Of a stretch of 64,000 nucleotides of DNA, positions 1-8,387 are shown one piece after another. A program made the position numbers and the translations under genes. This stretch comes from Thermoplasmatota archaeon (lineage in GTDB: Archaea; Thermoplasmatota; Poseidoniia; Poseidoniales; Thalassarchaeaceae). Numbering within the stretch: the first letter of the stretch is position 1; each line of letters begins with the position of its first letter. The stretch lies in assembly GCA_030828405.1 (NCBI GenBank), contig JAURCP010000004.1:23911-87910 (forward strand), given 5' to 3'. A model generated the notes under the pieces. That model ran no database searches. It saw only the letters and a list, made by a program, of their open reading frames with translations, and had not been told where the DNA came from.

Positions 1-10
1 GGATACAAAT

Positions 11-1138
11 ATGCCACTAAGATTAGGTCCAGCAGGTGTCCCTTTGTCATGCAAAGGCCGCACTATAGTGGAAGGTATGGATGATATTACTGTACTTGGT
101 TTAGATGCTATGGAGATACAAACTGTCCGCACAGTTCAGCCAAAACATTTCGATCAATATTGGCAAGCAGGAATACTCTCTTGGGATTCTGATATTGAAA
201 TGAATATGCATGGCCCTTATTATGCAGAATTATTAGGGAATCGTAGAGAGCGTAATCGTAGTTTGCTGAAAATGGAGTCTAGCATGCAAGCCGGAAAAAT
301 TCTCAATGCGCGCCATTTGACATATCATGTTGGCCCTTATGGAGAATATGAGCCCGGAAGTGCTGCTAATGAACAAGTGGCAAATGTATTTTCGGGCGTT
401 GTTGATAGGGTTCGTTCAATTTGGGGAGATGCTCAAGAAGAACTAGATTACGCTGCTTTCCCTTGGATTCACGAATCTGAACCTTCATTAGTAGGAATTG
501 AAACCTCAGGACGTCAAGAATTATGGGGTACAATTGAGGAAGTACTAGAAGTTTGTAACCATGTTGAAGGAACTGTTCCCGTGATTAATATGGCTCATAT
601 TCATGCTAGAGGTCATGGTAAGATGAAAACTAGTGAGGACTATGCAGAATTATTTGATCTTGTTAGGGAAAGTTATGGTGGGAAGAAGTTTTACTGTCAT
701 TTTGCAGGTGTTGAACATAGGATGGGTAATGCTTTACATTATACTCAGATTAAGAAATCCGATTTGAAATTTGAGCCATTCGCAGAATACTTAGCAGAAG
801 AGGGAGATTGGTTAGATATTACAATTATTTCTGATTCACCATTATTGGAACACGATGCAATGTATATGCTACAGCATTATGATAAAGCTCGACAAAGATT
901 ATTGGAGATCCGTGCTCGTGACGAACGTCGTTTGAAATTAGCTAGAGAACAAGGAATGTCATCTGATGAAATTGCCGAACTAGAGAGGCAAGCGGCAGAG
1001 GCTAGAGAAAAATTAGAGTCCGAAAAATCAGAAGAACTAGAAAAACCTACTAACAAAAAGGCCGCACCTAAGAAAAAAACTGATTCCAGTACAATGATGT
1101 CATTTGAAGACAGCGATGACGATGATGATTTGTTCTAA
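11..1138 (+). CDS. Endonuclease IV-like (AP endonuclease family 2) TIM-barrel protein
   Basis: The first 290 or so residues resemble the xylose-isomerase/endonuclease IV TIM barrel, a metal-dependent fold that in endonuclease IV cuts DNA at abasic sites. Candidate metal ligands are seen in family order: H67 (NMHGPY), H106 (TYHVGP), E164 (GIETSG), H196 (MAHIHAR), H230 (YCHFAG) and E280 (PLLEHDA). The position usually held by Asp before the HIH segment is Asn193. Residues 290-340 form a charged coiled coil. The last 30 or so residues are Lys-rich and then end in a run of Asp, a tail absent from bacterial Nfo. The ATG at 11 may not be the true start, because only 10 bases precede it in the window. 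Repair nuclease activity is inferred from the fold. Confidence 0.72.
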   Translation: MPLRLGPAGVPLSCKGRTIVEGMDDITVLGLDAMEIQTVRTVQPKHFDQYWQAGILSWDSDIEMNMHGPYYAELLGNRRERNRSLLKMESSMQAGKILNARHLTYHVGPYGEYEPGSAANEQVANVFSGVVDRVRSIWGDAQEELDYAAFPWIHESEPSLVGIETSGRQELWGTIEEVLEVCNHVEGTVPVINMAHIHARGHGKMKTSEDYAELFDLVRESYGGKKFYCHFAGVEHRMGNALHYTQIKKSDLKFEPFAEYLAEEGDWLDITIISDSPLLEHDAMYMLQHYDKARQRLLEIRARDERRLKLAREQGMSSDEIAELERQAAEAREKLESEKSEELEKPTNKKAAPKKKTDSSTMMSFEDSDDDDDLF

Positions 1139-1139
1139 A

Positions 1140-1706
1140 TCACTCAATATGACTTCTAACTAGTACTGATGCCGGCATTTTGGGTGGATCACTAAATCCA
1201 AAGTTTGCTTTCGGTGAAAATTTACTGTAGGGCCCTAAGTTTTTGCCAGCAATTTCCGCTTTAGCATTTTTCAATCTAGAAATTTTATCAACTACATACC
1301 ATTCTTTTCTATCATTTTTTGTTTTACCATGGGTTTTAGTTCTAAATATTAGCCATCCAAAAAAATACTCAACTGTCGCTACAAACCAAAGAGGCCTTCT
1401 TTTAACTAAGAATGATATCTCTTTCCCCCAATTGAATTGGCAATTGATGTCTTTAGTAATGAAGGAAACTTCTTTTGATTCTCTATTAATTTTTATTTCT
1501 TCAATTCTTACTTCATCAAAGTCATATAGAGAATAAATATAATCTCCAATTTCACTATTTGGTGCAATAAGAATTTTTGTACCATCAGGTTTTGCCCACA
1601 TAATATCTGCAAAACTTCCAAATGGAGATTTTTCCCACATTCCAATAACTATTCTATCTCCTGAATCAAAACCACATGAAGTAATGCGCCCTTCAAAAAT
1701 ATCCAT
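1140..1706 (-). CDS. Conserved uncharacterised protein (188 aa)
   Basis: I recognise no characterised function. The N-terminal half, with motifs such as VIGMWEKSPFGSFAD and LIAPNSE, and the SFDEVR-like YDFDEVR segment resemble an uncharacterised family I recall from actinobacteria. That recollection could not be checked here. The C-terminal half has a hydrophobic WFVATVEYFFGWLIF stretch, possibly a buried helix, then a Lys-rich region and a GFSDPPKMP end. There is no signal peptide and no Cys or His cluster. It converges on the TIM-barrel gene, 1 bp apart. An inverted repeat TGTTC-GATT-GAACA (1709-1722) lies 3 bp upstream of the ATG and might be an operator. Confidence 0.6.
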   Translation of the reverse strand: MDIFEGRITSCGFDSGDRIVIGMWEKSPFGSFADIMWAKPDGTKILIAPNSEIGDYIYSLYDFDEVRIEEIKINRESKEVSFITKDINCQFNWGKEISFLVKRRPLWFVATVEYFFGWLIFRTKTHGKTKNDRKEWYVVDKISRLKNAKAEIAGKNLGPYSKFSPKANFGFSDPPKMPASVLVRSHIE

Positions 1707-1775
1707 GATGTTCGATTGAACAATAGTTAATGAATTACTGTATTCAAACTATACGTCATTTCAATTATTTGCTGG

Positions 1776-1848
1776 TGGGACTGGCCGGACTTGAACCGGC
1801 GGCCTCCGCATCTTCAGTGCGGCGCTCTCCCAGCTGAGCTACAGTCCC
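1776..1848 (-). tRNA. tRNA-Phe (GAA)
   Basis: Read on the minus strand, the 73-nt sequence folds as a cloverleaf. The acceptor GGGACTG pairs with CAGTCCC, with A as discriminator. The D arm is GCTC..GAGC. The anticodon stem is CCGCA/TGCGG with loop CTGAAGA, so the anticodon is GAA. The T arm is GCCGG-TTCAAGT-CCGGC. CCA is not encoded. No intron is present. It sits between rph and the 188-aa gene. Confidence 0.95.
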
Positions 1849-1895
1849 ATTAGCATGCACGCCACTGCACTATCCTCTTCAATTGTTCTGAGAAC

Positions 1896-2756
1896 TCAAT
1901 TAGCATCTGATAGTACTTTGACTTGCATTTCATGTAGTAATGAATTACCTTTTTCAGCCATGTCTAGCAATGAATTAAGTTGCTCTCTACTGTATGTTGA
2001 TTCTTCCCCAGTCCCTTGTACTTCTACAAATTCTCCATTACTTGTCATTACTACGTTCATATCAACATCAGCATTACTGTCCAAGATATAATCCAAGTCT
2101 AAGTAAATATCTTCGCCAATTAGTCCAACACTTACAGCGGCAACATCATTCATAATTACATTATTTTCATGATTGCTTTTTTCTTCTTCAGACAAATTTG
2201 GTTTTTCCCATCCGTTCTTCAAATCTTCTCTACTAGGTCTTAACCCAATTGGCAGACATTCGCCTTCATTTATCAATCTACGAACAGCTAATCTCAGGGC
2301 AATACAGGCTGCAGTAATTGAAGCACATCTGGTGCCCCCATCTGCATTTAGTACATCGCAATCAACAGTTAGAGCAATAGGGCCTAATTGCTCTAGATTA
2401 ATAGCTCCTCTCAAAGAACGTGCAACTAATCTTTCAATTTCTTGTGTTCTTCCTTTAGCTCCATTTCTTTCTCTTCTAAAACGGCTATCTGTAGAACCTG
2501 GCAAAAGTGAGTATTCAGCATGGACCCACCCTCTTTGTGAATCTCTAGGGAACCATCTAGGTAATCCATCCGCTTTAGTGACACAAGCTAGAATTACAGT
2601 TTCTCCTTGGCGATATAATACAGATGCCAAAGCATTAGGGGTGAAGTCTAAAGTGACTTCAATTTCTCTCAATTTATCTTTATCTCTAATGATTTCAATG
2701 TCGCCACTCTTCATCTTACTCATGGGTGCCGGGCTGAACACCCTTTGATGAATCAT
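1896..2756 (-). CDS. rph: RNase PH, bacterial type, with an insertion
   Basis: This is a phosphorolytic 3'-5' exoribonuclease of the RNase PH family. The resemblance is to bacterial RNase PH rather than to archaeal exosome Rrp41: RGWVHAEYSLLPGST, the RTQEIERLVARSLR helix, the TVDCDVLNADGGTR core, DLDYILDSNADVDMNVV, and an EVQGTGEE segment near the C terminus. Between VRRLINEG and MNDVAAVSVG there is an acidic and Lys-rich insertion of about 30 residues (about 165-200) not found in the usual 240-aa enzyme. The start overlaps the mog stop as ATGA, which suggests coupling. An internal ATG at 2723 gives a start closer to the family N terminus. Role inferred: tRNA 3' trimming or RNA turnover. Transfer from bacteria is likely but not tested. 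Confidence 0.88.
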   Translation of the reverse strand: MIHQRVFSPAPMSKMKSGDIEIIRDKDKLREIEVTLDFTPNALASVLYRQGETVILACVTKADGLPRWFPRDSQRGWVHAEYSLLPGSTDSRFRRERNGAKGRTQEIERLVARSLRGAINLEQLGPIALTVDCDVLNADGGTRCASITAACIALRLAVRRLINEGECLPIGLRPSREDLKNGWEKPNLSEEEKSNHENNVIMNDVAAVSVGLIGEDIYLDLDYILDSNADVDMNVVMTSNGEFVEVQGTGEESTYSREQLNSLLDMAEKGNSLLHEMQVKVLSDAN

Positions 2757-3304
2757 TCTCTTCGGGCATGGGCGGGTCTGAATGAATCTACAACCTCTGA
2801 GTGAGTCGTTATGTAGGGTCCGCCAATCAGGTCTACGCAGTATGGTACTGCCGCAAACATTTCATCTAATATTTCCCTAATTGAACGTGGAGAACCTGGT
2901 AGATTTATGATTAGAGTCTTCCCTCTAATTCCTGCAGTTTGTCTAGAGAGAATTGCTGTAGGGACATACTTCAAAGATATTGAACGCATTTGTTCTCCGA
3001 ATCCTGGTAATATTTTTTCACAAACAGATATGGTTGCTTCGGGAGTAACATCTCTAATTGCGGGACCAGTTCCTCCAGTTGTCAAAATAACTGAGCAATT
3101 TTTTATTTCAACTAAATTGATTAAAGCTTCTTCTATAATTGATTCTTCATCAGAAACTAATTTCCTAACTACTTCCCATGGAGATGACAGCGTATTCTTT
3201 AGAAATTCTTCTATTGCAGGGCCGCTGAGGTCTTCATATTCGCCTGAACTTGCTCTATCTGATGCGGTTAAAATCCCAAATCGGCATAGTTCTCCGGTCC
3301 CCAT
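2753..3304 (-). CDS. mog: Molybdopterin adenylyltransferase (MogA/MoaB family)
   Basis: The product would activate molybdopterin with ATP (adenylylation) for molybdate or tungstate insertion. Family hallmarks are the FGILTASDRASSGEYEDLSGP N-terminal strand and loop, the nucleotide and molybdopterin loop TTGGTGPAIRDVTPEAT, and ILSRQTAGIRGKTLIINLPG followed by SPRSIRE. The order and length (183 aa) match MogA more than the shorter MoaB. It is the first gene of a two-gene unit with rph. An ATTTAAT-type TATA candidate lies around 3322-3331. No other cofactor-biosynthesis gene is in the window, so the pathway role rests on family alone. Confidence 0.9.
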   Translation of the reverse strand: MGTGELCRFGILTASDRASSGEYEDLSGPAIEEFLKNTLSSPWEVVRKLVSDEESIIEEALINLVEIKNCSVILTTGGTGPAIRDVTPEATISVCEKILPGFGEQMRSISLKYVPTAILSRQTAGIRGKTLIINLPGSPRSIREILDEMFAAVPYCVDLIGGPYITTHSEVVDSFRPAHARRE

Positions 3305-3334
3305 TGTACTTCCATAAAGGGCATTTAATCAAAA

Positions 3335-3464
3335 CGCCATCGGTGCGAATCTTTGACAAATCAATGAACATGTTCAAAGACCTCCCTGCTAGCAAAGCCT
3401 TCCCGGAGGTTTGCAAGTGTTGAGTCTACCCAAAAATACACGCCGATGCGTAACTTCTTTTTTC
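3335..3464 (+). ncRNA. Candidate structured RNA between mog and the RPA operon
   Basis: This intergenic stretch (3305-3543) is more GC-rich than its AT-rich surroundings and is full of nested complementarity. CATCGG at 3338-3343 pairs with CCGATG at 3443-3448, with CG on both outer flanks after a one-base bulge. Inside it, TCTTTGA (3350-3356) pairs with TCAAAGA (3374-3380), and ACCTCC (3380-3385) pairs with GGAGGT (3405-3410). On the plus strand the outer stem is followed by a T-rich run (TTCTTTTTT, 3456-3464), as in archaeal termination, which is why plus is preferred. The strand is not certain. It does not resemble 5S, SRP, RNase P or tRNA. Function unknown. Confidence 0.4.
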
Positions 3465-3543
3465 CATCAAGAATTTTCATTGATGGGTTTTGTATCGGTA
3501 CTTAAAATAGTCTCACCACTTTAATCTTGAGTGAGGTAGTAAA
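3465..3543 (+). promoter_or_regulatory. Promoter region and RBS of the RPA operon
   Basis: A TATA-like TACTTAAAATAG lies about 40 bp before the start at 3544. GAGGT at 3533-3537, 6 bp from the ATG, is a good Shine-Dalgarno sequence. A small inverted repeat CATCAA/TTGATG (3465-3470, 3480-3485) lies just upstream of the TATA element. Confidence 0.45.
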
Positions 3544-5235
3544 ATGACTAATAAGGAAAGATATGCTGTACAGATAGCTTTAGTGAAAGAAGAATGTAAA
3601 GATGTAGATGAAGACGAAGTAGCTAAGGAATTTGAAAAATATGAAAATGATTTTCTAATTCCTCCTAATGATGCAGTAAGATCTGTAATACTTAAGTTTC
3701 AGAAGGTCAGTGGTAAGGATATGGAATCTTTTCCCGGAACGGCCGCTCGAGTTGAAAAGAAAGTGGACAGATTCAAAGAGTTAGGTTCGGATGATAAGAA
3801 TGTTACATTAGAGGTCGCTGTAGTAACTTATGTTCCAAGGATACAGATGGTAAGGGGTGAAGAAAAGCAGATTGCATTTGGATGGATTGAAGACAATCCT
3901 TGGGAATCAACAGACAAAAGAGAAAGATGGGATTTCAAAGATTGGGGTGCACATTCGGAAAATCTAAGGCCAAATTCTATTGTTAGGCTCGAAGGTGTAT
4001 CTGTAAACGAGTGGAATGAGAAACGTTCAATCAATATTAACAGAGGTAGTAGAGTAACAATACTTCGAGAGGGTGGTCCGGCAGTTCCAACACTTAGTGA
4101 TGAACCAATTTTAATAGAAAAAGCATCTGAGAATGAAGGTTATGTCAATTTACTAGTGAGAATAATTTCAATTAAGCCAGATGTCATTACTAAAAGAGAT
4201 GGTAGTGGAACAATAGATATCTTCCGAGGTACTTTGGCTGACTCTTCCGGAAAAATAAGTTTCTTATCCTGGGTTCCATTAGAACACGAAGTTGGAGATT
4301 TAGTAAAAATTGAGGGGGCAATGATAAGAAAATTTAGAGAAACTCCCGAAGTAAATGTGAATGATAGGACAAAAATCGAAAAGTTTCATGATAGCAACTT
4401 TGCCAGTATTGAAGATTTATCTAAAGCAACAACTTCACAAATTTCTGATCTAAGAAATGGAATGAAAGATGTAATTGTAACGGTTCAAGTTGAATCTTGG
4501 CAATCCAGAACATTTACAAATTCTGATGGTGAAGAAAAGATAGTCAGAAGTGGGGATGTAATGGATCCTTCAGGCCGTTGTAGATTGACTGCTTGGTGTG
4601 AAATAGAACCTAAATCTGGCGATTTTCTACATCTAAATGGTGCCCGAGTTCAATTTTGGCAGGGTTCTCCCGATTTAGTAGTAGATAATTCTGAACAAAT
4701 TCAGAATCTTTCTGAAGCGCCTTGGGATGCAATCAATCCTGAAAATCATTGGGTTCAAATTACTTTATCTGACTTAGTAAATGGTGGCTCTCGAAGAGGT
4801 ATTAAAACAACTGGGACAATTGTTGCAGTAAAAAATGATTCAGGAATTATAGAAAGATGCCCTGAGTGTAAGAGGATTCTTAGAGATGGTTCTTGCCAAG
4901 ATCATGGGCCACAACACGGTGTGGAAGATTTAAGATTGAAATTTGTAATCGATGATGGCATCAATAATGCTTCTCTTATCTTGGGTAAAATACCGTCTGA
5001 GAAGTTTCTTAGTATGACGCAGGAAGAGATTAAAGAACAAATTTCTCAGAAAGGGAAGGAAGATTTTATCGCCCACATCAGAAATAAAATACTGGCGCGA
5101 AAAGTGGCTATAAACGGGCGCTCTTTAGTAGATAATCAGGGTGCTATGATTCTTGCAGAAAATATTGATTTAGATACATCTACAAATGAAGATGCAGCCA
5201 ATTTAGTTATTGAGGAATGGGGGGTGCTGCTATGA
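3544..5235 (+). CDS. rpa: Replication protein A large subunit (ssDNA-binding, OB folds and zinc finger)
   Basis: This is a single-stranded DNA-binding protein of the euryarchaeal RPA type, used in replication, repair and recombination. Three OB-fold segments can be traced: about residues 75-180 (LEVAVVTYVPRIQ...), 190-285 (VNLLVRIISIKPDVITKRDGSG, then FRGTLADSSGKISFLSW) and 300-400 (VIVTVQVESWQSRTF, then GDVMDPSGRCRLTAW). A further C-terminal OB domain carries a Cys4/His-type finger near residues 439-456 (CPECKRILRDGSCQDHG). Strong Shine-Dalgarno and first ATG fix the start. It overlaps the next gene by ATGA, as in the conserved archaeal rpa plus RPA-associated pair. Confidence 0.9.
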   Translation: MTNKERYAVQIALVKEECKDVDEDEVAKEFEKYENDFLIPPNDAVRSVILKFQKVSGKDMESFPGTAARVEKKVDRFKELGSDDKNVTLEVAVVTYVPRIQMVRGEEKQIAFGWIEDNPWESTDKRERWDFKDWGAHSENLRPNSIVRLEGVSVNEWNEKRSININRGSRVTILREGGPAVPTLSDEPILIEKASENEGYVNLLVRIISIKPDVITKRDGSGTIDIFRGTLADSSGKISFLSWVPLEHEVGDLVKIEGAMIRKFRETPEVNVNDRTKIEKFHDSNFASIEDLSKATTSQISDLRNGMKDVIVTVQVESWQSRTFTNSDGEEKIVRSGDVMDPSGRCRLTAWCEIEPKSGDFLHLNGARVQFWQGSPDLVVDNSEQIQNLSEAPWDAINPENHWVQITLSDLVNGGSRRGIKTTGTIVAVKNDSGIIERCPECKRILRDGSCQDHGPQHGVEDLRLKFVIDDGINNASLILGKIPSEKFLSMTQEEIKEQISQKGKEDFIAHIRNKILARKVAINGRSLVDNQGAMILAENIDLDTSTNEDAANLVIEEWGVLL

Positions 5236-6194
5236 TGAATCAAGTTAGATTTGGTAGACAAAGTGCCATAAGAATTTTCGCACAAGAGTACTCTGATTCG
5301 AATCTGCCTTTGGAAGGAGTTGGTGAATATGCTCCCAGTTTTATAATCACAAAATTAGGTGCTAAAGTAAATAGAGCACTTTTCGGTGGAGTTATTGATA
5401 GATTCGAAAGAAGAGAAGGAGATAATGGTCCTACATATTCAGGACATTTGAGAGATGCCACAGGAGGTGTGCACAGATTCCAAATTGCCCCATTCCAGCC
5501 CGAACTTCATGCTGATGCTGAAGAACTACTAGCTAGATTTGAATCCGGTGATAGATTTTTGATGATGATGGTTGGTCGTGCAAGATGGTTCGAAAGTGAT
5601 GATGGGGGGATATTCACTTCATTCCGTGCCGAAGAATTCACAACAGTGGAAAGAAATGTCTATGTTAATTGGTTGGTAGAAGCTTCGGCTGCAACTCTTA
5701 GGAGACTTGATGGATATAATTTATCTTTAGAGTCAGAAAATAATTTTGAATCATTAAAATCTGCAGGTGTTCCTGTAGATTTAATCGAAGGTATGATATT
5801 AGCCAAAAATCACTACAGTAGTTTTGATCCTGAAAACTACAAAGTAGGGGTTCTTCAAAGCCTTTCCATGGCCCTTAGTTCTAATTCAGAAATTGAACAG
5901 ATGATTACTTCTCCAGAAGAATCTACAGTTTCAGAAGTTCTAGAAAATAGTCCTCAGATGAGAAATTATGTTGTAAAAAGTGATTCAAAACCCACAGGTG
6001 ATGTAGATGATGTAATCCTCAATGTTATCAGAAGTTCTTCAAACCCTGATGGTATGCCATATGATTCTATAGTTCTCGCATGTGTAGAAGCAGGTTTTTC
6101 TAGAGAGTCATCTGAAGATGCAATAGAAGATTTGAGAGATATCAAATGTGAGATTATTGAACCAAGATTTGGATTTTTCCAAATATTAGACTAA
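5232..6194 (+). CDS. RPA-associated protein (COG3390 type)
   Basis: The gene follows the RPA large subunit with a 4-bp ATGA overlap, the standard arrangement for the RPA-associated OB-fold protein of euryarchaea (rpap/COG3390). The N-terminal 160 residues give an OB-like pattern: KVNRALFGGVIDRFERREG, then YSGHLRDATGGVHRF, then FLMMMVGRARWFESDDGGIF. The C terminus has an acidic linker and a winged-helix-like segment (about 265-320, DVDDVILNVIRSSSNPDGMPYDSIVLACVEAG.. read in parts). The protein probably acts with RPA on single-stranded DNA. Starts at 5232 and 5235 are equivalent; an upstream in-frame ATG at 5217 would overlap rpa more than needed. Confidence 0.82.
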   Translation: MMNQVRFGRQSAIRIFAQEYSDSNLPLEGVGEYAPSFIITKLGAKVNRALFGGVIDRFERREGDNGPTYSGHLRDATGGVHRFQIAPFQPELHADAEELLARFESGDRFLMMMVGRARWFESDDGGIFTSFRAEEFTTVERNVYVNWLVEASAATLRRLDGYNLSLESENNFESLKSAGVPVDLIEGMILAKNHYSSFDPENYKVGVLQSLSMALSSNSEIEQMITSPEESTVSEVLENSPQMRNYVVKSDSKPTGDVDDVILNVIRSSSNPDGMPYDSIVLACVEAGFSRESSEDAIEDLRDIKCEIIEPRFGFFQILD

Positions 6195-7156
6195 TATTTT
6201 CCCTCTTCAGATAGTATTTTCTCAACTAAGGAGAGTTTATGTTTAATCCTATTAATGTGTTCCATTTCATTGGTTTCTAGATCGGTAATTCTCCCTAAAT
6301 CAGCACCTTTGATTTCTGCAATATTGGTGGCAACTTCTGAAAGTCTCTGCTTTACTCTATCATCTTTCAATGGCCATCCTCTTCTGATGGCCAATCTGAT
6401 CAATAAATCAATTTCTTTTTCTCCCCATGCTCCATCACGATTTTTGATTATTGTGCCAATCATTCGATCTAAATCTTCTACCCTTGCCTGGATTGTGAGA
6501 ATATCTCCTTGCACTCCAAAATCCGCATCTTCAAATCCTATCATCAATGAATCATGAGCATCTTCCAATGCAGCATTTGAAACTTCATCTTTTATCTCTA
6601 GAATGATTTTTTTGTTTTCATTTTCTGATTCAATCAAATCCCCTTCATTCCTATCAATTACAAGTTCTTCATTTTTTGAAGATACAATGATTCCATTTCT
6701 TCTAAGACTCCTTTTTATCCGTCCCCAACCTTTAGATTGACTAGTTAATACTCCTGCAACCCGTCCCATTAGCACTGTTCTATTCCCTGTTAACGGCAAT
6801 TCCAAAAACTGACATAATTCATGTAACTTTTCTCTGTCGATTTCTGCAAGTCTTTCGATAGTCATTCTTCTAGAATCAAAATTAAGATGCAACCATAATC
6901 TCTGTCTCCTTTCTTTGTGAGAGCCAGATGATTTTATTCCAAAAATTTTCAGTACCTCTCCTATTTCTCTATGCGGCATTGACTGGATACCTTCCCAAGA
7001 TAAATCGAAGTCACCTAGAACTTGGTGTTGAATTAATCTGGCTCTGAGCACTTCTACAGAACCTGATTTGGCTAATTCAGCAGTTTCTGCTCTTTCTCTG
7101 AGTGTCATTAAAGGAGACAGATAAAGTTCATTCAATAGTTCTGAATCGACTTGCAA
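6191..7156 (-). CDS. Protein with three SAP-like repeats
   Basis: I do not recognise a named family. The first 140 residues contain three similar helix-extended-loop-helix units of the SAP type: about 13-46 (MTLRERAETAELAKSGSVEV), 60-92 (EIGEVLKIFGIKSSGSHKER) and 104-137 (KLHELCQFLELPLTGNRTVL). Each ends with a pattern like xxELxxRL. SAP repeats usually bind DNA. The rest (about 180-321) is mostly helical and charged, with a likely coiled coil. The apparent start is TTG at 7156 with GAGG 8 bp upstream; an internal ATG lies at 7108. It converges on the RPA-associated gene with stop codons overlapping by 4 bp. DNA binding is inference. Confidence 0.6.
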   Translation of the reverse strand: MQVDSELLNELYLSPLMTLRERAETAELAKSGSVEVLRARLIQHQVLGDFDLSWEGIQSMPHREIGEVLKIFGIKSSGSHKERRQRLWLHLNFDSRRMTIERLAEIDREKLHELCQFLELPLTGNRTVLMGRVAGVLTSQSKGWGRIKRSLRRNGIIVSSKNEELVIDRNEGDLIESENENKKIILEIKDEVSNAALEDAHDSLMIGFEDADFGVQGDILTIQARVEDLDRMIGTIIKNRDGAWGEKEIDLLIRLAIRRGWPLKDDRVKQRLSEVATNIAEIKGADLGRITDLETNEMEHINRIKHKLSLVEKILSEEGKY

Positions 7157-7255
7157 CTATCTTCCCTCGCACGTTCGAGAGTTCTGATGTATCATATTAA
7201 TTGCGTATAGATTGGATTTTAATCGCTCATTTGATTACTAATTTCTTACAGCGGG

Positions 7256-8287
7256 TTAGTCATTAATGAATTTAATTTCATTCATTTCTGCTCTTTCAAG
7301 AACTTTTCTCCAATCTTTTTCTGTAGCAACCATTGCAATTTCATATTTTGAATAGGGCACTACTCTGTGTAGAGAAATAGTTCTCTTCCCATCAGTTGAG
7401 ATTTTTTCAATTCTTAATTCTACTAATACTTCATTTGTTATAACTTCGCCTTCTAAATCATGAAATGATTGTTCCATAGTCAAATCTCTATGTTTTTCCG
7501 CCTGAATCATCAAAGTACTCAACTTCCTATGCCTTACTAGTACACCTATGGATTGTAAATCCTTTTTGTCCATACTGCTGAGGAAATAATCTTGCACCTT
7601 CCATATTGTATCTCCTTCTATCTCTGTAAATAATCCTGCAATACTTTTTGGGAAATTCTTTCTCCCAACAATTACTACTAAATCTGAGTATGGTTGAGGT
7701 AAGTAATGACTATCTCCAAAATTGTGAGGATCTGGTAATAACGAATGCCTTCTACCACTGATATTTACTTCAGAATAAATTACTCTTGGAATAATATATC
7801 CATCAATTTCCTTATTCAAACGTAATTCTTCCATCCATGAATATTTTTCTAATTCATCACCAAAAATCTCTTTTCTATTATTAATCTCAATAAACGCTTT
7901 TGTAGATAGAACTCTCAATCCTTTCCGAGCTCTTCTCAATTGCCTTCTTACTAATTTTGAATCCGATAATATAATCCCTGACTTAGGTTGGTATTGCAAT
8001 TTATTTTCTGAAACTAGAATCATATTTGGTGTACGAGGAGTTCTTGCGCCCAGGACCTCACAATTTGCACCGTACATCTGTAAATGTTGTCCATGCAATA
8101 ATTCTGCTGGCATAGCTAATAAGTCAAGTTCTCCATTCTCTAATTTTTGCAGTGTTTCAGTCAGAGAATGATTTTTTATTACATCTATTCCTTGGTCAGG
8201 AGCTTCTTCTGAATCGAGAAATTTTTCCATATATTTGTCTACAGGACATGATGGGATAGACAGAGTTCCGAATTGTATTCTTTCCAT
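7256..8287 (-). CDS. Degenerate porphobilinogen deaminase-like (HemC fold) protein
   Basis: The sequence echoes hydroxymethylbilane synthase. TETLQKLENGELDLLAMPAE aligns with the family's TKELEEALLxGEIDIAVHS region. RTPRTPNMILVSENK followed by LVRRQLRRARKGLRV aligns with the DPRDALVS and SSLRRQAQL segments. The N-terminal GTRxSxLA motif is not recognisable, and the Cys that binds the dipyrromethane cofactor is not evident. A catalytically inactive or repurposed type II binding-protein fold is therefore likely. The ATG at 8287 is preferred over the TTG at 8329 because GAGGTG lies 9 bp upstream of it. No other haem gene is nearby. The family call is moderate, the function unknown. Confidence 0.45.
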   Translation of the reverse strand: MERIQFGTLSIPSCPVDKYMEKFLDSEEAPDQGIDVIKNHSLTETLQKLENGELDLLAMPAELLHGQHLQMYGANCEVLGARTPRTPNMILVSENKLQYQPKSGIILSDSKLVRRQLRRARKGLRVLSTKAFIEINNRKEIFGDELEKYSWMEELRLNKEIDGYIIPRVIYSEVNISGRRHSLLPDPHNFGDSHYLPQPYSDLVVIVGRKNFPKSIAGLFTEIEGDTIWKVQDYFLSSMDKKDLQSIGVLVRHRKLSTLMIQAEKHRDLTMEQSFHDLEGEVITNEVLVELRIEKISTDGKRTISLHRVVPYSKYEIAMVATEKDWRKVLERAEMNEIKFIND

Positions 8288-8387
8288 AATCGCGTCCACC
8301 TCTAGGGAGGGAGCACGCCATGTGCTCAAACTATCCGGCTAGACACTTATTGATATAGGCGACCCCTCTCATCCTGTATTGAAGCAC

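Noticed and set aside
3335..3464. 5S rRNA, SRP RNA or RNase P RNA
   Set aside because: The size and conserved landmarks of these RNAs are absent. Only the secondary structure is suggestive.
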